This document shows, piece by piece, positions 41,349 through 52,141 of a stretch of DNA of 64,000 nt. The position numbers were made by a program, and so were the translations under genes. The notes below the pieces were generated by a model. The model was not told the DNA's origin. It searched no databases and saw only the letters and a program-made list of their open reading frames with translations. The stretch is from Hyaloraphidium curvatum (lineage: Eukaryota > Monoblepharomycota > Hyaloraphidiomycetes > Hyaloraphidiales > Hyaloraphidiaceae). Each line of letters begins with the position of its first letter. Within the stretch, counting starts at the first letter, position 1. The stretch spans positions 186,001 through 250,000 of the forward strand of contig JAIVFI010000033.1 in the NCBI GenBank assembly GCA_025558095.1, written 5' to 3'.

Positions 41349-43078
41349 ATGGCGTCCGCTTCGGCGCCTTCCGGGCTACCGGCGACGCTCCTCGCCATCC
41401 TTCGCGATCTGAACACGCCGGCGGTCCGCGCATCGCTCGCCACGTTCGCAGCGACGTCTGCCGCCTTCCTCGTCGCGGCCCAGCTCTCGCGGCGCAACCG
41501 GATTCGCAAGCTCCGGGAGCAGCTCTCGAACGAGCTCGGGAGCGGCATCGTTACCCCATTCGAGACGTCGTTCTCGGGCTCGGACCCGTTCTCGGCGGGC
41601 CTGCGGCCGATCGCAGCCCCGGACGAAACGCTCGTGCGAGAGCAGCTGGCGCGGTGCTACGCGTTCTTCGGGGACGAAAAGATGGCCCGGATCAGGGGCG
41701 CGTTCGTCGTGGTCGTCGGGCTCGGTGGCGTGGGGTCGCACGCGGCCAACTTGCTCGCGAGGTCGGGCGTCGGGAGGCTCCGGCTCGTGGACTTTGACCA
41801 GGTCACACTGTCCTCGCTGAATCGGCACGCAAGTAGGCATTGCAGTTGGAGGGTCTGCCATGTGAAACTCGGGGCTGATTTGTGGTTCTCAGTGGCGACC
41901 CAGGCGGACGTGGGGATCCCAAAGGCGGTCTGCATCCGGAATCATCTCCAGCGGATCGCACCGTTCGTCGACGTCGAGATCGCCGTGGAGCTTTTCAACG
42001 CCGAGTCTGCGGACAAGCTGCTGGCGGGGAATCCGGATTGGGTTCTCGACTGCATTGGTGCGCAACCCGGAGGACGGGACGCTTTCGAACCGAGGAGCTG
42101 AACGTGTCCGGCAGACAACATCGACACGAAAGTCGACCTGATCGCGTACTGTGTGGAACACAAGCTGCAGATCATGAGCTCCATGGGGTCGGGAACAAAG
42201 TCGTGGGTGGAACAAGCGCGCGCAACTGGGTCGAGCTCATGCTGTTCGCCCGATGCCAGTGATCCGTCACAGATCCAGATCGGTGACCTCTGGCAATCAC
42301 AGGAGGATCCACTGGCCCGAACCGTTCGCCGTCGGCTAAGGGTCCAGAAGGGAATTGAGGAGGGCGTAACAGGTACTTGCGGCGCCTTGAAGCGGCCTAT
42401 CAGTTTGCTCATGCTCGGTTCAGTCGTTTTCTCCACCGAAAAGCCCGGTCCGGTGAAGCTCCTTCCCCTCCCCGACGACGTCTACGAGTCCGGCACCGCC
42501 GACGACCTCGCTCCTCTCCCGGACTTCCGCGCGCGGATCCTCCCGGTGCTCGGCACCCTTCCCGCCATGTTCGGCGATGCTCTTGCCGGCGCCGTGCTGC
42601 TCAGGATCGCTGGCTGGGAGTCGTTCGATCCGCTGCCGGTGAAGGGGCGGGAGAAGACGTACTCGAGGGTGTACCGGGACCTCAGGGCCAGAGACGAAAA
42701 CCATTACCGGGCAAAGTGGGTTTCTACGGGCTGCAACTGCCAAGAATGACACTCATTGGTGTTTGCAGTCCCGTCTGCCCCTATATCAACGTCGAAGAGG
42801 CCGGCTATTTGGTCGACGAGGTCTACCGCGGCTTCTCTGTCCTCTCGCGGTCGCACGACCGCCTCAACCTCGCGCGCTGGGACGTCCGGCAGGAGAGCCG
42901 GATCGAGAACCTGGTGCTCATGACCAAGAGCGAGGCCGACAAGCACGACAAGGCCTGGGCCGAGGCGATCGCCAGGGGGGAGGAGCTGGACCTCGTGGCG
43001 AGGTACGGGGAGGACGTCGTCGCGCTGGTCCGCAAGAGGCTCGATCAGGTGAAGCGGGAGATGAAGTGGCGGACTTGA
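41349..43078 (+). CDS. TcdA/CsdL-type E1-like enzyme (tRNA threonylcarbamoyladenosine dehydratase)
   Basis: Multi-exon. N-terminal hydrophobic helix (SLATFAATSAAFLVAAQLS), as in the mitochondrial yeast Tcd1/Tcd2. Then a ThiF/E1 Rossmann fold: GLGGVGSHAANLLARSGVG, LVDFDQVTLSSLNRHA, DWVLDCIG and DNIDTKVDLIAYCVEHKL. The C-terminal part (EHYRAK-type DENHYRAK; VLSRSHDRLNLARWD) is eukaryote-type. The enzyme uses ATP to cyclise t6A to ct6A in tRNA. Exons are joined at about 41832/41892, 42056/42119 and 42718/42776; those near 42180-42420 are less certain. Confidence 0.82.
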
Positions 43079-43226
43079 CAGCGTCCTGCATTAGGAGTAT
43101 CTACAGATCCTACTAGTAATCGGAACGATCGGGTATTCTGCGCCGCACGGCGCGTTTCCAAATCATCACGCAACAACCGACCGAGTCCAGCTGGGGTATC
43201 ATTCGCCGACTTCCCACCGCAGCGTT

Positions 43227-44366
43227 TCAATGGGACGGCGTCGCGACCGGGCGGTTGGTACCCAGGGCGACGTGCACTTCCTGCCCAGGCAGCCAGCCAA
43301 GCTTCCGTGGCGTGAGGCCGGTGTCGATCTGGCGGTATTTCCCGCTCTCCACGCGGACCGCGAGGCCGATGTTCTCGGGGTCCCCGGCCAGGTCCTTGAA
43401 GTAGATCGGGATGGCCCTGAGCAGGCGTTTGTTCAGGGGCGTGTCGACGGGGACGCGGAAGGTGGCGCGGTCCTTGTGCCTCCGCACCACCACGCGCACC
43501 CCGAAGCGGTCGTCGGGAAGGGCGATGTGGGGCCTCTCGGCAGGCTTCTTGGGCACCGGCCGCGCCTCTTTGGGCGGCGTGAGGCTGGGCGAGCCGCCCC
43601 GAATGGGCTGTCGCGGTTCGTTTTCCTGCTGCGCGTCCTCAAACATGGTCGGCTCGTCCGGGAAGTGAGGAGGGGAAGGCGGCCGCGGGTCCGGCTGCGG
43701 CGGCGGCGCCGACCGGCCGGGCGAGGGGTATCGGAAGGCAGCGTCCTGCACCGGCACCGGCGTGGCTGCCACTGACGAGTTCGGGGCGCTCTGCGGCGGC
43801 AGGGCCATGGGCCGCGCCGAGACGGACGCGGCCGAGGTCGGCGCCTCCGTGCGGTATCCGTGCCGCGGTGCCGGCCGCTCCGCGCCCACGACTTCCACCT
43901 CGACGATTTCGTCGTCGCGGATCGCGGTAATCGACCGCACCTCGCCGCGGGTCGAGGTGAGCAGCAGCCGAATGTCCGTCCCCGGTGCCAGGCCCAGCTC
44001 GCGTACGCACATCTCCTTGAACTCCTGGAAGACGCGCACCGTTGTTAGAAGTATTAAATCAGTCGAAACCGGTCGGCACGGGACGGTGCGCACCTCCAGG
44101 GTCTCTGGCAGGTCTAGCGTGATTCCGCCGTAGTCCTCCGAGTGCGGCGCGCCGCGCAGCCTGACTGTTCGGGGTCAGACGCGGCGTTTGCGTGTGCCCG
44201 GCGGCGCCTACATGTCACGCGCGGCGCGGCGGCGAACGGCATTGCCGGGAACATGGGCGGGTACATGGGCGCGGGGTAGAACATGCCGCCGCGCGCCGCC
44301 CCGAGCCCCGGCAGCCCACCGCCGACCGACGGGCGCCCGCCGGCTGATCGTCGCTGTGCGCTCATC
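43227..44366 (-). CDS. Protein with ubiquitin-like folds at both ends
   Basis: Three exons. Start ATG 44366 (MSAQRRSAGGRPSVGG); exon 1 has Met/Pro/Phe-rich MFYPAPMYPPMFPAMPF. A 5' splice near 44222 and one ending near 44017 (branch TTCTAAC) give FRLRGAPHSEDYGGITLDLP then EFKEMCVRELGLAPGTDIRLL, a ubiquitin-like beta-grasp pattern ending DDEIVEVEV. A Pro-rich disordered middle with a PKKPAERP stretch follows. A second small beta-grasp (GVRVVVRRHKDRATFRVPV...IPIYFKDLAGDPENIG) lies at the C-terminus and resembles SUMO/Rad60-like domains. Role unknown. The gene ends 10 bp before a short low-complexity stretch with no coding support. Confidence 0.65.
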
Positions 44367-44929
44367 GCTCGCGCGCGGCCAGGGCGCTGTTTGGCGAGGT
44401 CCGCCTCGAAGCTTTGGAAGCGGTCGCGGTTGCGGGGGCGCGCCTCCACGTCAGGTCCAAGCAACGCCCCACTTCAAGTACGTGGCCGCTTACGCCCCGG
44501 CATCACGCATGTATCAGAGATTCGGCTCGATCTTGGGTCTAACGATCCGTTGGATGCCCGGAAAGGTTGAGAGGCGAACCAGTGCGCCGGCCGGGCCATC
44601 TCCTGGCCTCCCTTTCCACCAGACTGGACTATCTTCTGACTCACGGAGCTATCAAGGGACCAGAGGCCCATCGGCCTTGAATTTGGCTCACGGCGGGCTG
44701 GTGGTTCGGGTTTTCGCTGCGTCACGGCTTCAAGGACGACCAACAAAGTCGATTCACGACCCATTGCGCTGGGCAGTGCGCTCATCGCCGATCCCGCGGC
44801 GTCTCCGGGGGCGTGGGAACTATCACCAGCCAGGGTGGCAATAGCACGACAATCTGCATTCTACTCTGTACATATCAGTAGTGGGGTTCTAGACGAGCTT
44901 TTGCCTCGCGCCCAACCCGATCGGCCGCC
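44367..44929. other. Intergenic region holding direct repeat copy 1
   Basis: About 560 bp between the beta-grasp gene start and the malQ stop. Apart from the 251-bp repeat at 44571-44821, no gene is supported. Confidence 0.4.
44571..44821 (+). repeat. Direct repeat copy 1 (left of malQ)
   Basis: A 251-bp block nearly identical, in the same orientation, to 47127-47375. It begins gaggcgaaccagtgcgccgg and ends gggggcgtgggaact. By eye about eight substitutions and two small indels separate the copies. It lies just past the malQ stop. Confidence 0.9.
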
Positions 44930-46788
44930 TCAGTTCCGCACCGACATGGCCACCATCTCCTCGACAATCTCCCCGTCCAAAGTGTCCTCGTCCACCATCG
45001 AGTCCGGGTAGTTGAACCACCGCTTGGATCCGTGGCACCTCCCCGTCTTCTCCGCCTCGCGCTTGATCCGCGCCGCCAGCGCCTTGGTCAGCTGCCTCTC
45101 CTCGTACCTCCACGCCCAGTTGCCGTCCGCGACCCCGGGCACGTTCATCCGGCCCTCGCCGCCCAGGCCGAGGTAGTCCTGCAGCGGGACGATGACCCAG
45201 CGCGATTTCGCGTGGTACGCGTACTTGATAAAGTCCCAGTTGATCTCGTTGCCGTCCGCGTGCAGGTACTCGCGGATCAGCGCCTGCTGCTCCTTCTCTA
45301 TCGAGCGGAACCAGCCGACGAGGGTATTGTTGTCGTGGGTATCGGTGTAGCAGACCTGGTTCTCGGGCTTGCTCGACGGATCGTACTGGCGCGGGTCAAA
45401 GTCGGTGAACTCGAACTGCAGGATGCGCATGCCGGGGAAGTGGAACGCGTCCCGGAGCTCTTCCTGTGAGTCATCGAGCGATGCTTGTCAGCGATAAAGC
45501 CACTGGCACGGCACCCCGCCACCCACCACTTCGCGCGTGATGATCCCCAGGTCCTCCGCGATGATCGGCAGCACGCCAAACTCATTCAGCATCGACTCGA
45601 ACAGCTTGAATCCCGGCGCAGGCACCCATTTGCCGTTGATCGCCGTCTTTTCGCCCGCTGCGACCTCCCAGTAGGCCTCGAAGCCGCGGAAGTGGTCCAG
45701 CCGGACGATGTCGACGGCCTCGAGCGTCGCGCGGATCCGGGAGCGCCACCATTTGAAGTCGTCCTCGATGTGCTTTTCCCAGCGATAGAGGGGCTGGAGG
45801 GGAAGGGGGGTCAGATGGGTTGAAAATCCAAACCAGATCCGACCCACGTTGCCCCAGAGCTGTCCGGTGGCGCTAAAGTAGTCCGGCGGGACACCGGCAA
45901 CGACCGTTTGGTATCCATGTTCGTCAAGGAGGAACTGCGAGCAAGGAGATCATGGAGTGAGCAGGCACAGTGGACGCGATGACTGCTGCTCGCCACAAAC
46001 CAGGTCCCTGTGTGCCCACACGTCGCAGCTGTCACCGGACACGAAGATGGGTATGTCGCCGATGATCTTGACGCCGCGTGAGTTGGCGTAGCTGTGGAGC
46101 TTGGTCCATTGGTACCAGAAGAAGAACTGGCCGGCCTTGATCTGCGAGCACCGGCGACCATGGCTGTTCAGCCGAAGCTGGCGGGCCTCACACACGTTGT
46201 GCCCACCCTCTGAATCTGGACCGCGTGCCGGGCCTTGAACTCCGCCAGGGTCTTCTGGTCCCGGTCGCGGAACAGCTTCTCCCACTTCCACCAGTTCTCC
46301 CCGTCAAACACCTCCTTGAGCTCCTCGAACAGCGCGTAATCCTCGAGCCAGACCTCGTCGTTGACCTCGCAGAATGTCGCGAAGGAGCGGTACCAGATGT
46401 CCGTCTTTGGCCGCTGCACGAAGCGTTCCGCGACCTTGTCCAGCGCGGCCACCTTTGTCTTGTGCACGAGCTCAAAGTCGACCTTGATCGTGTTGGTTCT
46501 CGGCAGCGGCTTGAGCCAGTCCACGATGTCGGACGACACGAAGCCGTCGGCGACCAGGTCCTCGAAGCTGATCATGATCCGGTTCCCGGCGAACGACGAG
46601 TAGGCCGAGTAGGGCGAGTTGCCCGCGGCCGGCGGGCCCAGCGGCAGGATCTGCCACAGCGACTGGCCCGACTCGTACAGGAAGTCGACGAACTTGCGGG
46701 CGCCGGGGCCGAGGTCGCCCACGCCGTTGCCGCCCGGGAGCGACGTGGGGTGCAGCAGCACCCCGGCCAACCGCTCCTTCGAAGTCAT
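44930..46788 (-). CDS. malQ: 4-alpha-glucanotransferase (disproportionating enzyme, GH77), bacterial/plastid type
   Basis: Five exons with introns near 46211-46145, 46008-45938, 45848-45796 and 45526-45463; all restore frame. Start ATG 46788 (MTSKERLAGVLLHPTSLPG). GH77 signatures in order: GNSPYSAYSSFAGN, IGDIPIFVSGDSCDVWAH, VAGVPPDYFSATGQLWGNP, the nucleophile Asp in VDIVRLDHFRGFEAYW, the acid/base Glu in PIIAEDLG, HFPGMRILQFEF and the transition-state Asp in THDNNTLVGWF. Length about 490-500 residues, like bacterial MalQ and plastid DPE1. It transfers alpha-1,4-glucan segments between maltodextrins. Fungi usually use the bifunctional debranching enzyme instead, so this may be transferred from bacteria or algae long enough ago to gain introns. 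Direct repeats flank the gene on both sides. Confidence 0.93.
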
Positions 46789-47663
46789 GGCTGCGGCTCT
46801 GCCGCGTTCGGTGGGCGGCCGACCGGGTGGAGCGTTGAATGCGGGGGTTTGGCTTGGCCAGGGACGTGGGTGGCGGACGATGCGCCCGCGGTTGCACGCT
46901 GTAAGGGGCGGCCCACGATGACCCAAGCCAAACAGCGCGCTGACGTGGCCATCCCATGCCACGCTGACCTGTCCATCATCTCAGCCTGCCATCCAGGTGT
47001 TTCTGGCCCGATTTCGCACCCAAATACCGCCGATTCTAGTGAACGGCCATCGATAGCTCTGCCATCACTGCCGCACGGAGCGCTGCCTTGCGGCCCGGAA
47101 GCCGATTGAACGGGTGGGAAATTTGGGAGGCGAACCAGTGCGCCGGCCGGGCCATCTCCCGGGCCTCCCTTTCCACCGGACTGGACTATCTTCTGACTCA
47201 CGGAGCTATCAAGGGACCAGAGGCCCATCGGCCTTGAATTTGGCTCACGGCGGGCTGGTGGTTCGGGTTTTCGCTGCGTCACGGCTTCAAGGGCGACCAA
47301 CAAAGTCGATTCACGACCCATTGCGCTCGGCAGTGCGCTCGCCAATCCCGCGGCGTCTCCGGGGGCGTGGGAACTCTGGTCTGCGCGAGCTTGCGGCGCG
47401 TCGGACGCCCGCAGCACGGGATTCGGGCCTGCTTGACAGTGCCTGAGCTCGGGGTCCCCGAACGTCCGCGTCTTCGGTCGCGTTTTCGGGCCTCATCAGC
47501 GAGCCACCGACCTCCGGTGACCTGCTGACGCGCCGGAAAGGCACCAAGGACCGTCCTGACAGCCGCAACGCGAACCAGGTTGGCAGGAGACCCCGTTCCG
47601 GTTCGCTCCGAGCCTAACGGAGAATAACCTTCCGCTCAGCTTTCGAAGCTCCACCACGCGCAA
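46789..47663. other. Intergenic region holding direct repeat copy 2
   Basis: 875 bp between the malQ start and the C2H2 gene start, on divergent strands. It holds the repeat at 47127-47375 and otherwise GC-rich non-coding sequence, presumably both promoters. Confidence 0.4.
47127..47375 (+). repeat. Direct repeat copy 2 (right of malQ)
   Basis: 249-bp partner of 44571-44821, same orientation, roughly 96% identical by eye. Together the copies bracket 2.3 kb that contains only malQ. No transposase or reverse-transcriptase reading frame lies between or beside them. Confidence 0.9.
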
Positions 47664-48954
47664 ATGGCGGCGTACCTGCAAGCCGAGGAACTCTTCAACT
47701 TTCCCGACGACGGCGTCTCGGAGGAGGGCGCCTACTGCTCGGATGGCTGCGACTCGAGCACCCACGACGACGACAGCGAGTCGGCCCTCGCCGGCGACTT
47801 CCCCTGCCTCTCCTTCCCCTCTCCCTCCGCATCGTGGTCGTCCTTAGACGACGGCGACGACATGCTGCAGGCTGCGGCCGACGATTCGACGGACTGGCGC
47901 TTTGCGTCCATCGGGCTTCCGGCCGCACCGGCCGCGCCCATCGCCCGCGCAATGCGGCGCACCAACTTCTGCGAGGAGCTGAAGAGCATGTCCTCGGGCC
48001 TGTCGCTCATGGATGTCGTGCCCTCGTCGATCGGCTGCGGCGTCAGCCTGCAGCGCGAGCTCTTCACCTTTGACGTGGAGGCAGGAGCACAGAGCGACGA
48101 CGAGGAGGACTCCTTCGGCCGCCTGCTGGCGGACTCGATCGCCCGCGCGGATGCGGATGCGATGCTTCAGGCCGCCGTGCGCGATGGCGCCCTGACCGGC
48201 GCAGTCGACGCCAAGACGATGTTCCCCGACGTCACGTATACCCACGAGGCGGCGCAACAGGCTGCGTGGAAACCCAAGCCCAAGCATCTGGCGGTGGCCA
48301 TCGTGAAGACCGAGTCGCACGACGAGGACGACGGCGAGGACACAAAGACCCTCGGCAGCGCGCGCGAATGTCGCGACGGCGCCGAGAGCGTCAGCGACAA
48401 CTCGTCCGAAAACACCCTGCGCAACAGCCCCGCGCGCTCGTCCGGAGGCGACGTCTCCGTGTACGCCGCGCAGGACGACGGCGATGCGGAGCTCTACGAC
48501 GACTCGGTCTCGAGCGACGAGGAGAACGGCATGGACGACGAAGACGTCGAGTGGGGCTACGGCAAGGGCCGCGGATCGGGCTCCAAGGCCAACCGCAGCA
48601 GCTCGAAGTCTGCGCTCTCGCCGACTTCCGCGACCGGGGCCAAGCCTAAGAGGCCGCGCGCCAAGGCCGCACCAAGGCCTCCCAAGCCGGTGCCGACGAC
48701 GCCGCACGGCAGGCCGTATACGTGCGAGTTCTGCCCCGCGGGCTTCATCCGGAAGCACGACTTGAAACGCCACGAGCGCATCCACCTGGGTAAGCATCGA
48801 TCGGCCGCGCAATGTACCGCGGACGGGTTCCTGACGTTTCCTTTTCCGACCAGGCATCAAGCCCTACTCGTGTGCCACCTGCTCCAAGTCCTTCTCGCGC
48901 TTGGACGCAATGAACCGGCATTCCGTCGTCACGGGCTGCCGGCCCGCACGCTGA
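47664..48954 (+). CDS. C2H2 zinc-finger transcription factor
   Basis: Two exons (47664-48789, 48854-48954), 408 residues. The first 350 are acidic and Ser-rich (several DDED/EDDSE clusters), typical of an activation region. Before the fingers lie Lys/Arg/Pro-rich stretches (KPKRPRAKAAPRPPK). Two fingers sit at the C-terminus: YTCEFCPAGFIRKHDLKRHERIH (classic C2H2), then after the splice YSCATCSKSF and RHSVVTGC. The second ends in Cys (C2HC form), as in a few fungal regulators. DNA target unknown. Confidence 0.85.
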
Positions 48955-49262
48955 GGTGCACAGACCTGCCGTTGGTCTTGGGGGGCGCCGGCGCCGCGGG
49001 CGAGGGATGCCCGCGGCCGTCGTGCAGATGCCATTTTTGCTCTGACAGCTAAACCTCTTGCACTATTGCGTGTAGTCAGTCAGTTGTAGATTATATCCCG
49101 GGGGCTCTCAGTCATTGTCGTCGTCGCCGCCCCGAGGAGCCGAGTCGCTTGATTGGGGACACACGTCCCCTAGCTCGTCCGCACTCGGAGCCCGACGCTT
49201 CGTCGCTTCAAAGCTCCTCTAAGCGGCGCAGAAAGTCGAATCATCTACGGCGGACTATCAGG
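48955..49262. other. Intergenic region
   Basis: About 300 bp between two codirectional genes. No gene or repeat is supported; it presumably contains the CTF8 promoter. Confidence 0.35.
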
Positions 49263-49899
49263 ATGGTGCAAATCCTGATCCACGGGCCGCCGCAGTGGCC
49301 GCAGGACCCTAACGGCCCCGCGCCGTACCCGGACGAGCTGTTCCTGCTCGAGCTGCAGGGCACGCTCGAGACCTCCGAGTCGGGCGCCGACGCGCTGGAC
49401 GGGCAGCCGCTGGGCACCATCGAGTGGCAGAAGGACAAGAACGTGGGATTCGCGTGCCTCTTTCGGGTGTCCTGAAGCTCACGCCCCCCCCGCGGTGCAG
49501 AAAGGGCCCGTGCTCCGAATAGGCCACCACCGGCTCGAGGGCAAACTCACGCAGCTGCCGCAGCCCTTTGCGGTGATCCGGAAGCGCGCTCTGCCGCCGG
49601 ACGACGCCGACGAGGAGATGCTGGATGCGGGCGCCTCGGACGACGCGCACTTCGGGGGGAGGAGGCGGCGCCGGACGGGTTTCGGGGGCATGGCGGGCTT
49701 CACTTCGTCGGCGCCACCGTCGTCGACGGCCCCGACTGCACCGGCGTCGCCGTCGAAGGACAATGACCCGGACGCGGCGCAGGCAGAGTACGACGTGCTC
49801 ACGATCGTGCGGTACAAGTACTTGTTCAAGAGCAGGCCGGAGATCGTCGTAGGAGAGGCATCGAAAACAGGAAATCTTGTCGTCCGTCCGAAGACGTGA
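49263..49899 (+). CDS. CTF8: Chromosome transmission fidelity protein 8 (Ctf8)
   Basis: Two exons (49263-49442, 49501-49899), 192 residues. Ctf8 features: FLLELQGTLETSE near the start, LGTIEWQ, then after the splice VLRIGHHRLEGKLTQLPQPF with AVIRKR; the C-terminus has YDVLTIVRYKYLFKSRPEIV. Ctf8 joins Dcc1 and Ctf18 in an alternative clamp loader that acts on PCNA and supports sister-chromatid cohesion. The middle carries a Gly/Arg-rich, Ser/Pro-rich insertion not typical of short Ctf8 orthologues. Confidence 0.85.
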
Positions 49900-50080
49900 C
49901 CGTGGCTAATTACAATGAATACTCAGATCTGGTGCTCGGGTATCCGCCGGGATGTCCGCGGCGCGCAAAACTACGGTCTAAACCAACCCACCCCCGCCGA
50001 CTTCCCGCTCTCAATACCCTGCCGTCCGTGCCTTCGTGCGGCATGCCGCTTGCTCAGTGGTTCAGTGGGGTATGCGCGCT

Positions 50081-52018
50081 TCAGAAGGCCAGCATGGCCG
50101 CCACGGCGCCGAGGACGGTGTAGAGCATGCCCGCGGGCGAGAGCTTGAACGAGGCCGAGGTCTGGCCCGTCGTGGTGGCGACGGCGGCCCGGGTGGTGGT
50201 GGCCTCCGGGGCAGCGGCCGAAGTCGTGGTCGCGGCGGCGGAGCTGTACAGGGGGGGTGCAGTCAGCCTCGCATCCGGATGGATCACCCCGCTATGAAAC
50301 GTACCTGGTGGCAGCGGCAGCGGACGAGGTGGCGGCAGCGCTCCTCGAGGTCGCGGACGAAGCGGCGGCCGAGGTCACGGCAGCCGAGGTCCTGGAGGCA
50401 GAAGCGGAAGCCGAGGCCGTGGCGGTCCTGGTGGCAGCGGCCGAGGACGTGGCCGTCTGCGCCGTGGGGTTGTAGCCCGCGTTGTCGTCGGCGAGGGCGG
50501 CCTTGCGCAGGTTCACGAGGGACACCGAGGTGGGCGTGGTGATGAAGGCCTGCTCGAGGTTGGCCGGGTTGATCATGATGCTGACGATGTTGCGCTCCCA
50601 GTTAGGGTTGCCCATGCGCAGCTGGATCACGTTGCCGTCGACGTCGAAGGCGCGGGGCTGGGCCGGGGTGTTGTGCGGCAGGATGAAGAAGTCGGACGAC
50701 CTGGGCACGGCGACGACCGAGCCGGTGGTGGCGGAGAAGACGGTGAAGGACTTGAGCACGTCGCCGTTGGCCTGGTCGAGCGAGACGACGGAGCCGCCGA
50801 CGACCATGAAGAGGCCGCCGTTGGTGTTCATGCCGAGGATGTTCTTGCCGTTGATCTGGGCCTGAGCGGTGTACTGCGGGTAGAAGCGGGTGAAGAGGAC
50901 GTCGCCGCCCTTGCTAAGCTTGACCAGGTAGGGGTGCATGGCCTTGGACGAGCCTATGCGCGATGCATCAGATACCGCGCCGCGGTGGTCAAGGCGGATG
51001 GGACCCACCGTCGTGGTTGCCCTCGATGTTGTTGGCCACACCGGCGACCCAGATGGTGTTGGGCGTCACGACTGCGTTCCATCGCAATCGACGTTAGGAT
51101 GCGTTCGACGGCGGCACGCATGCGCAGGCACCCACGGACGGACCCCGCGGTCGCATAGTCGCCGGCCTTCCACTTGGCGGTCCAGCGGTTCGCCCCCGTG
51201 GTGGCATCGTAGCTGTCCAACATACACTCTCCCGCGGCGCCGGCGGCGAGCTCGCCGCTCTGCTGGTTGTAGTTCATGTTGCAGTAGGCGGGGTAGATGA
51301 CGTTGTCCTCGCAGCCCATGGCGTCGAGCGTCGGGCGGATGTACGACTGCCGGATCGGATCGGTCAGGCAATGGAGGGGGAAGAGATGCCGTGGCGGTGC
51401 CCACGTTGAGGCGGATGGTGTTCTGGTACGCCGCGTTGTCCCTCATGTTGATGGCCCACCCGAAAGCGTTCTCCCCTCCCCTGCGGGATCGGATGTTACC
51501 GGCCTCATCGGTCGCTCGTAAACAGTTGCAACTTACTGGGGACGGAACTGGATCCCGTCAAACATGCCCCCGGCGGCGGTGAAGCCGTTGCTGCGCCCGC
51601 AGATGAGCGAGGTCTTGTACCCGTCCTTGTAGTCCTCCGACGCCAGCAGGCGGCCGTTGGCGGCATCGATGACATCGTACTGTCGCCTATCTGTCAGAGA
51701 ACTGCGTCTGCCTGCGCAGCGGGCGGCCTCACGTCGACGCTGGCCCCGTCCCCGGACACCCGGTCCGCGTACACGCGGGTGGACGAGGCGCCGAGGCCCA
51801 GGTACCGCGAGCCCCCGGCGGGGGCGTAGCTCCACACCTCCTCGAAGGTGTACCCGTAACCGCCCTGCGGGAGTGCGTGAGCGGGGGCAGTGTTTGCCCG
51901 CCGCGGGGGTGCGGCGGGGCGCGGGGCGACCCACGGGCCAGAAGGGGACGGCCTGCGAGAGGGCGCCGATGGGGGCGAAGACGAGGACGGCGAGGGCCGA
52001 GGTTCCGAAGCGGCGCAT
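50081..52018 (-). CDS. Secreted GPI-anchored beta-rich protein with Ala/Ser/Thr stalk
   Basis: At least seven exons. Signal peptide MRRFGTSALAVLVFAPIGALS. The body is beta-strand-rich (YGYTFEEVWSYAPAGG, DVIDAANGRLLASED, YNQQSGELAAGAAGECMLDSYD, GMNTNGGLFMVVGGSVVSLD, VFSATTGSVVAVPR). The repeated 'value then GxxLxS' style suggests a PQQ/quinoprotein-like propeller. An Ala/Ser/Thr stalk and the hydrophobic end GMLYTVLGAVAAMLAF indicate a GPI anchor. Family not named. Intron positions near 51860-51900, 51680-51720 and 51360-51400 are inferred from frame changes and are approximate. 123 bp separate it from the divergent WW gene. Confidence 0.65.
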
Positions 52019-52141
52019 CGTTGCGGCGTGTGCGATGGGCAGTCAGATTTGGGAGGTCCAAACAAGGCCCGGCGTCTATTTGAAGCGATCATCCGCGCCT
52101 CGATCCCTTGGGGTCTTCGCGCAGCTCTCGACTCCGCCCCG

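Noticed and set aside
44930-46788. Bacterial contamination as source of malQ
   Set aside because: Four spliceosomal introns interrupt it and fungal genes flank it in the same continuous sequence.
44571-47375. LTR retrotransposon
   Set aside because: No gag, protease, reverse transcriptase or integrase pattern lies between the repeats, and I see no TG...CA ends.
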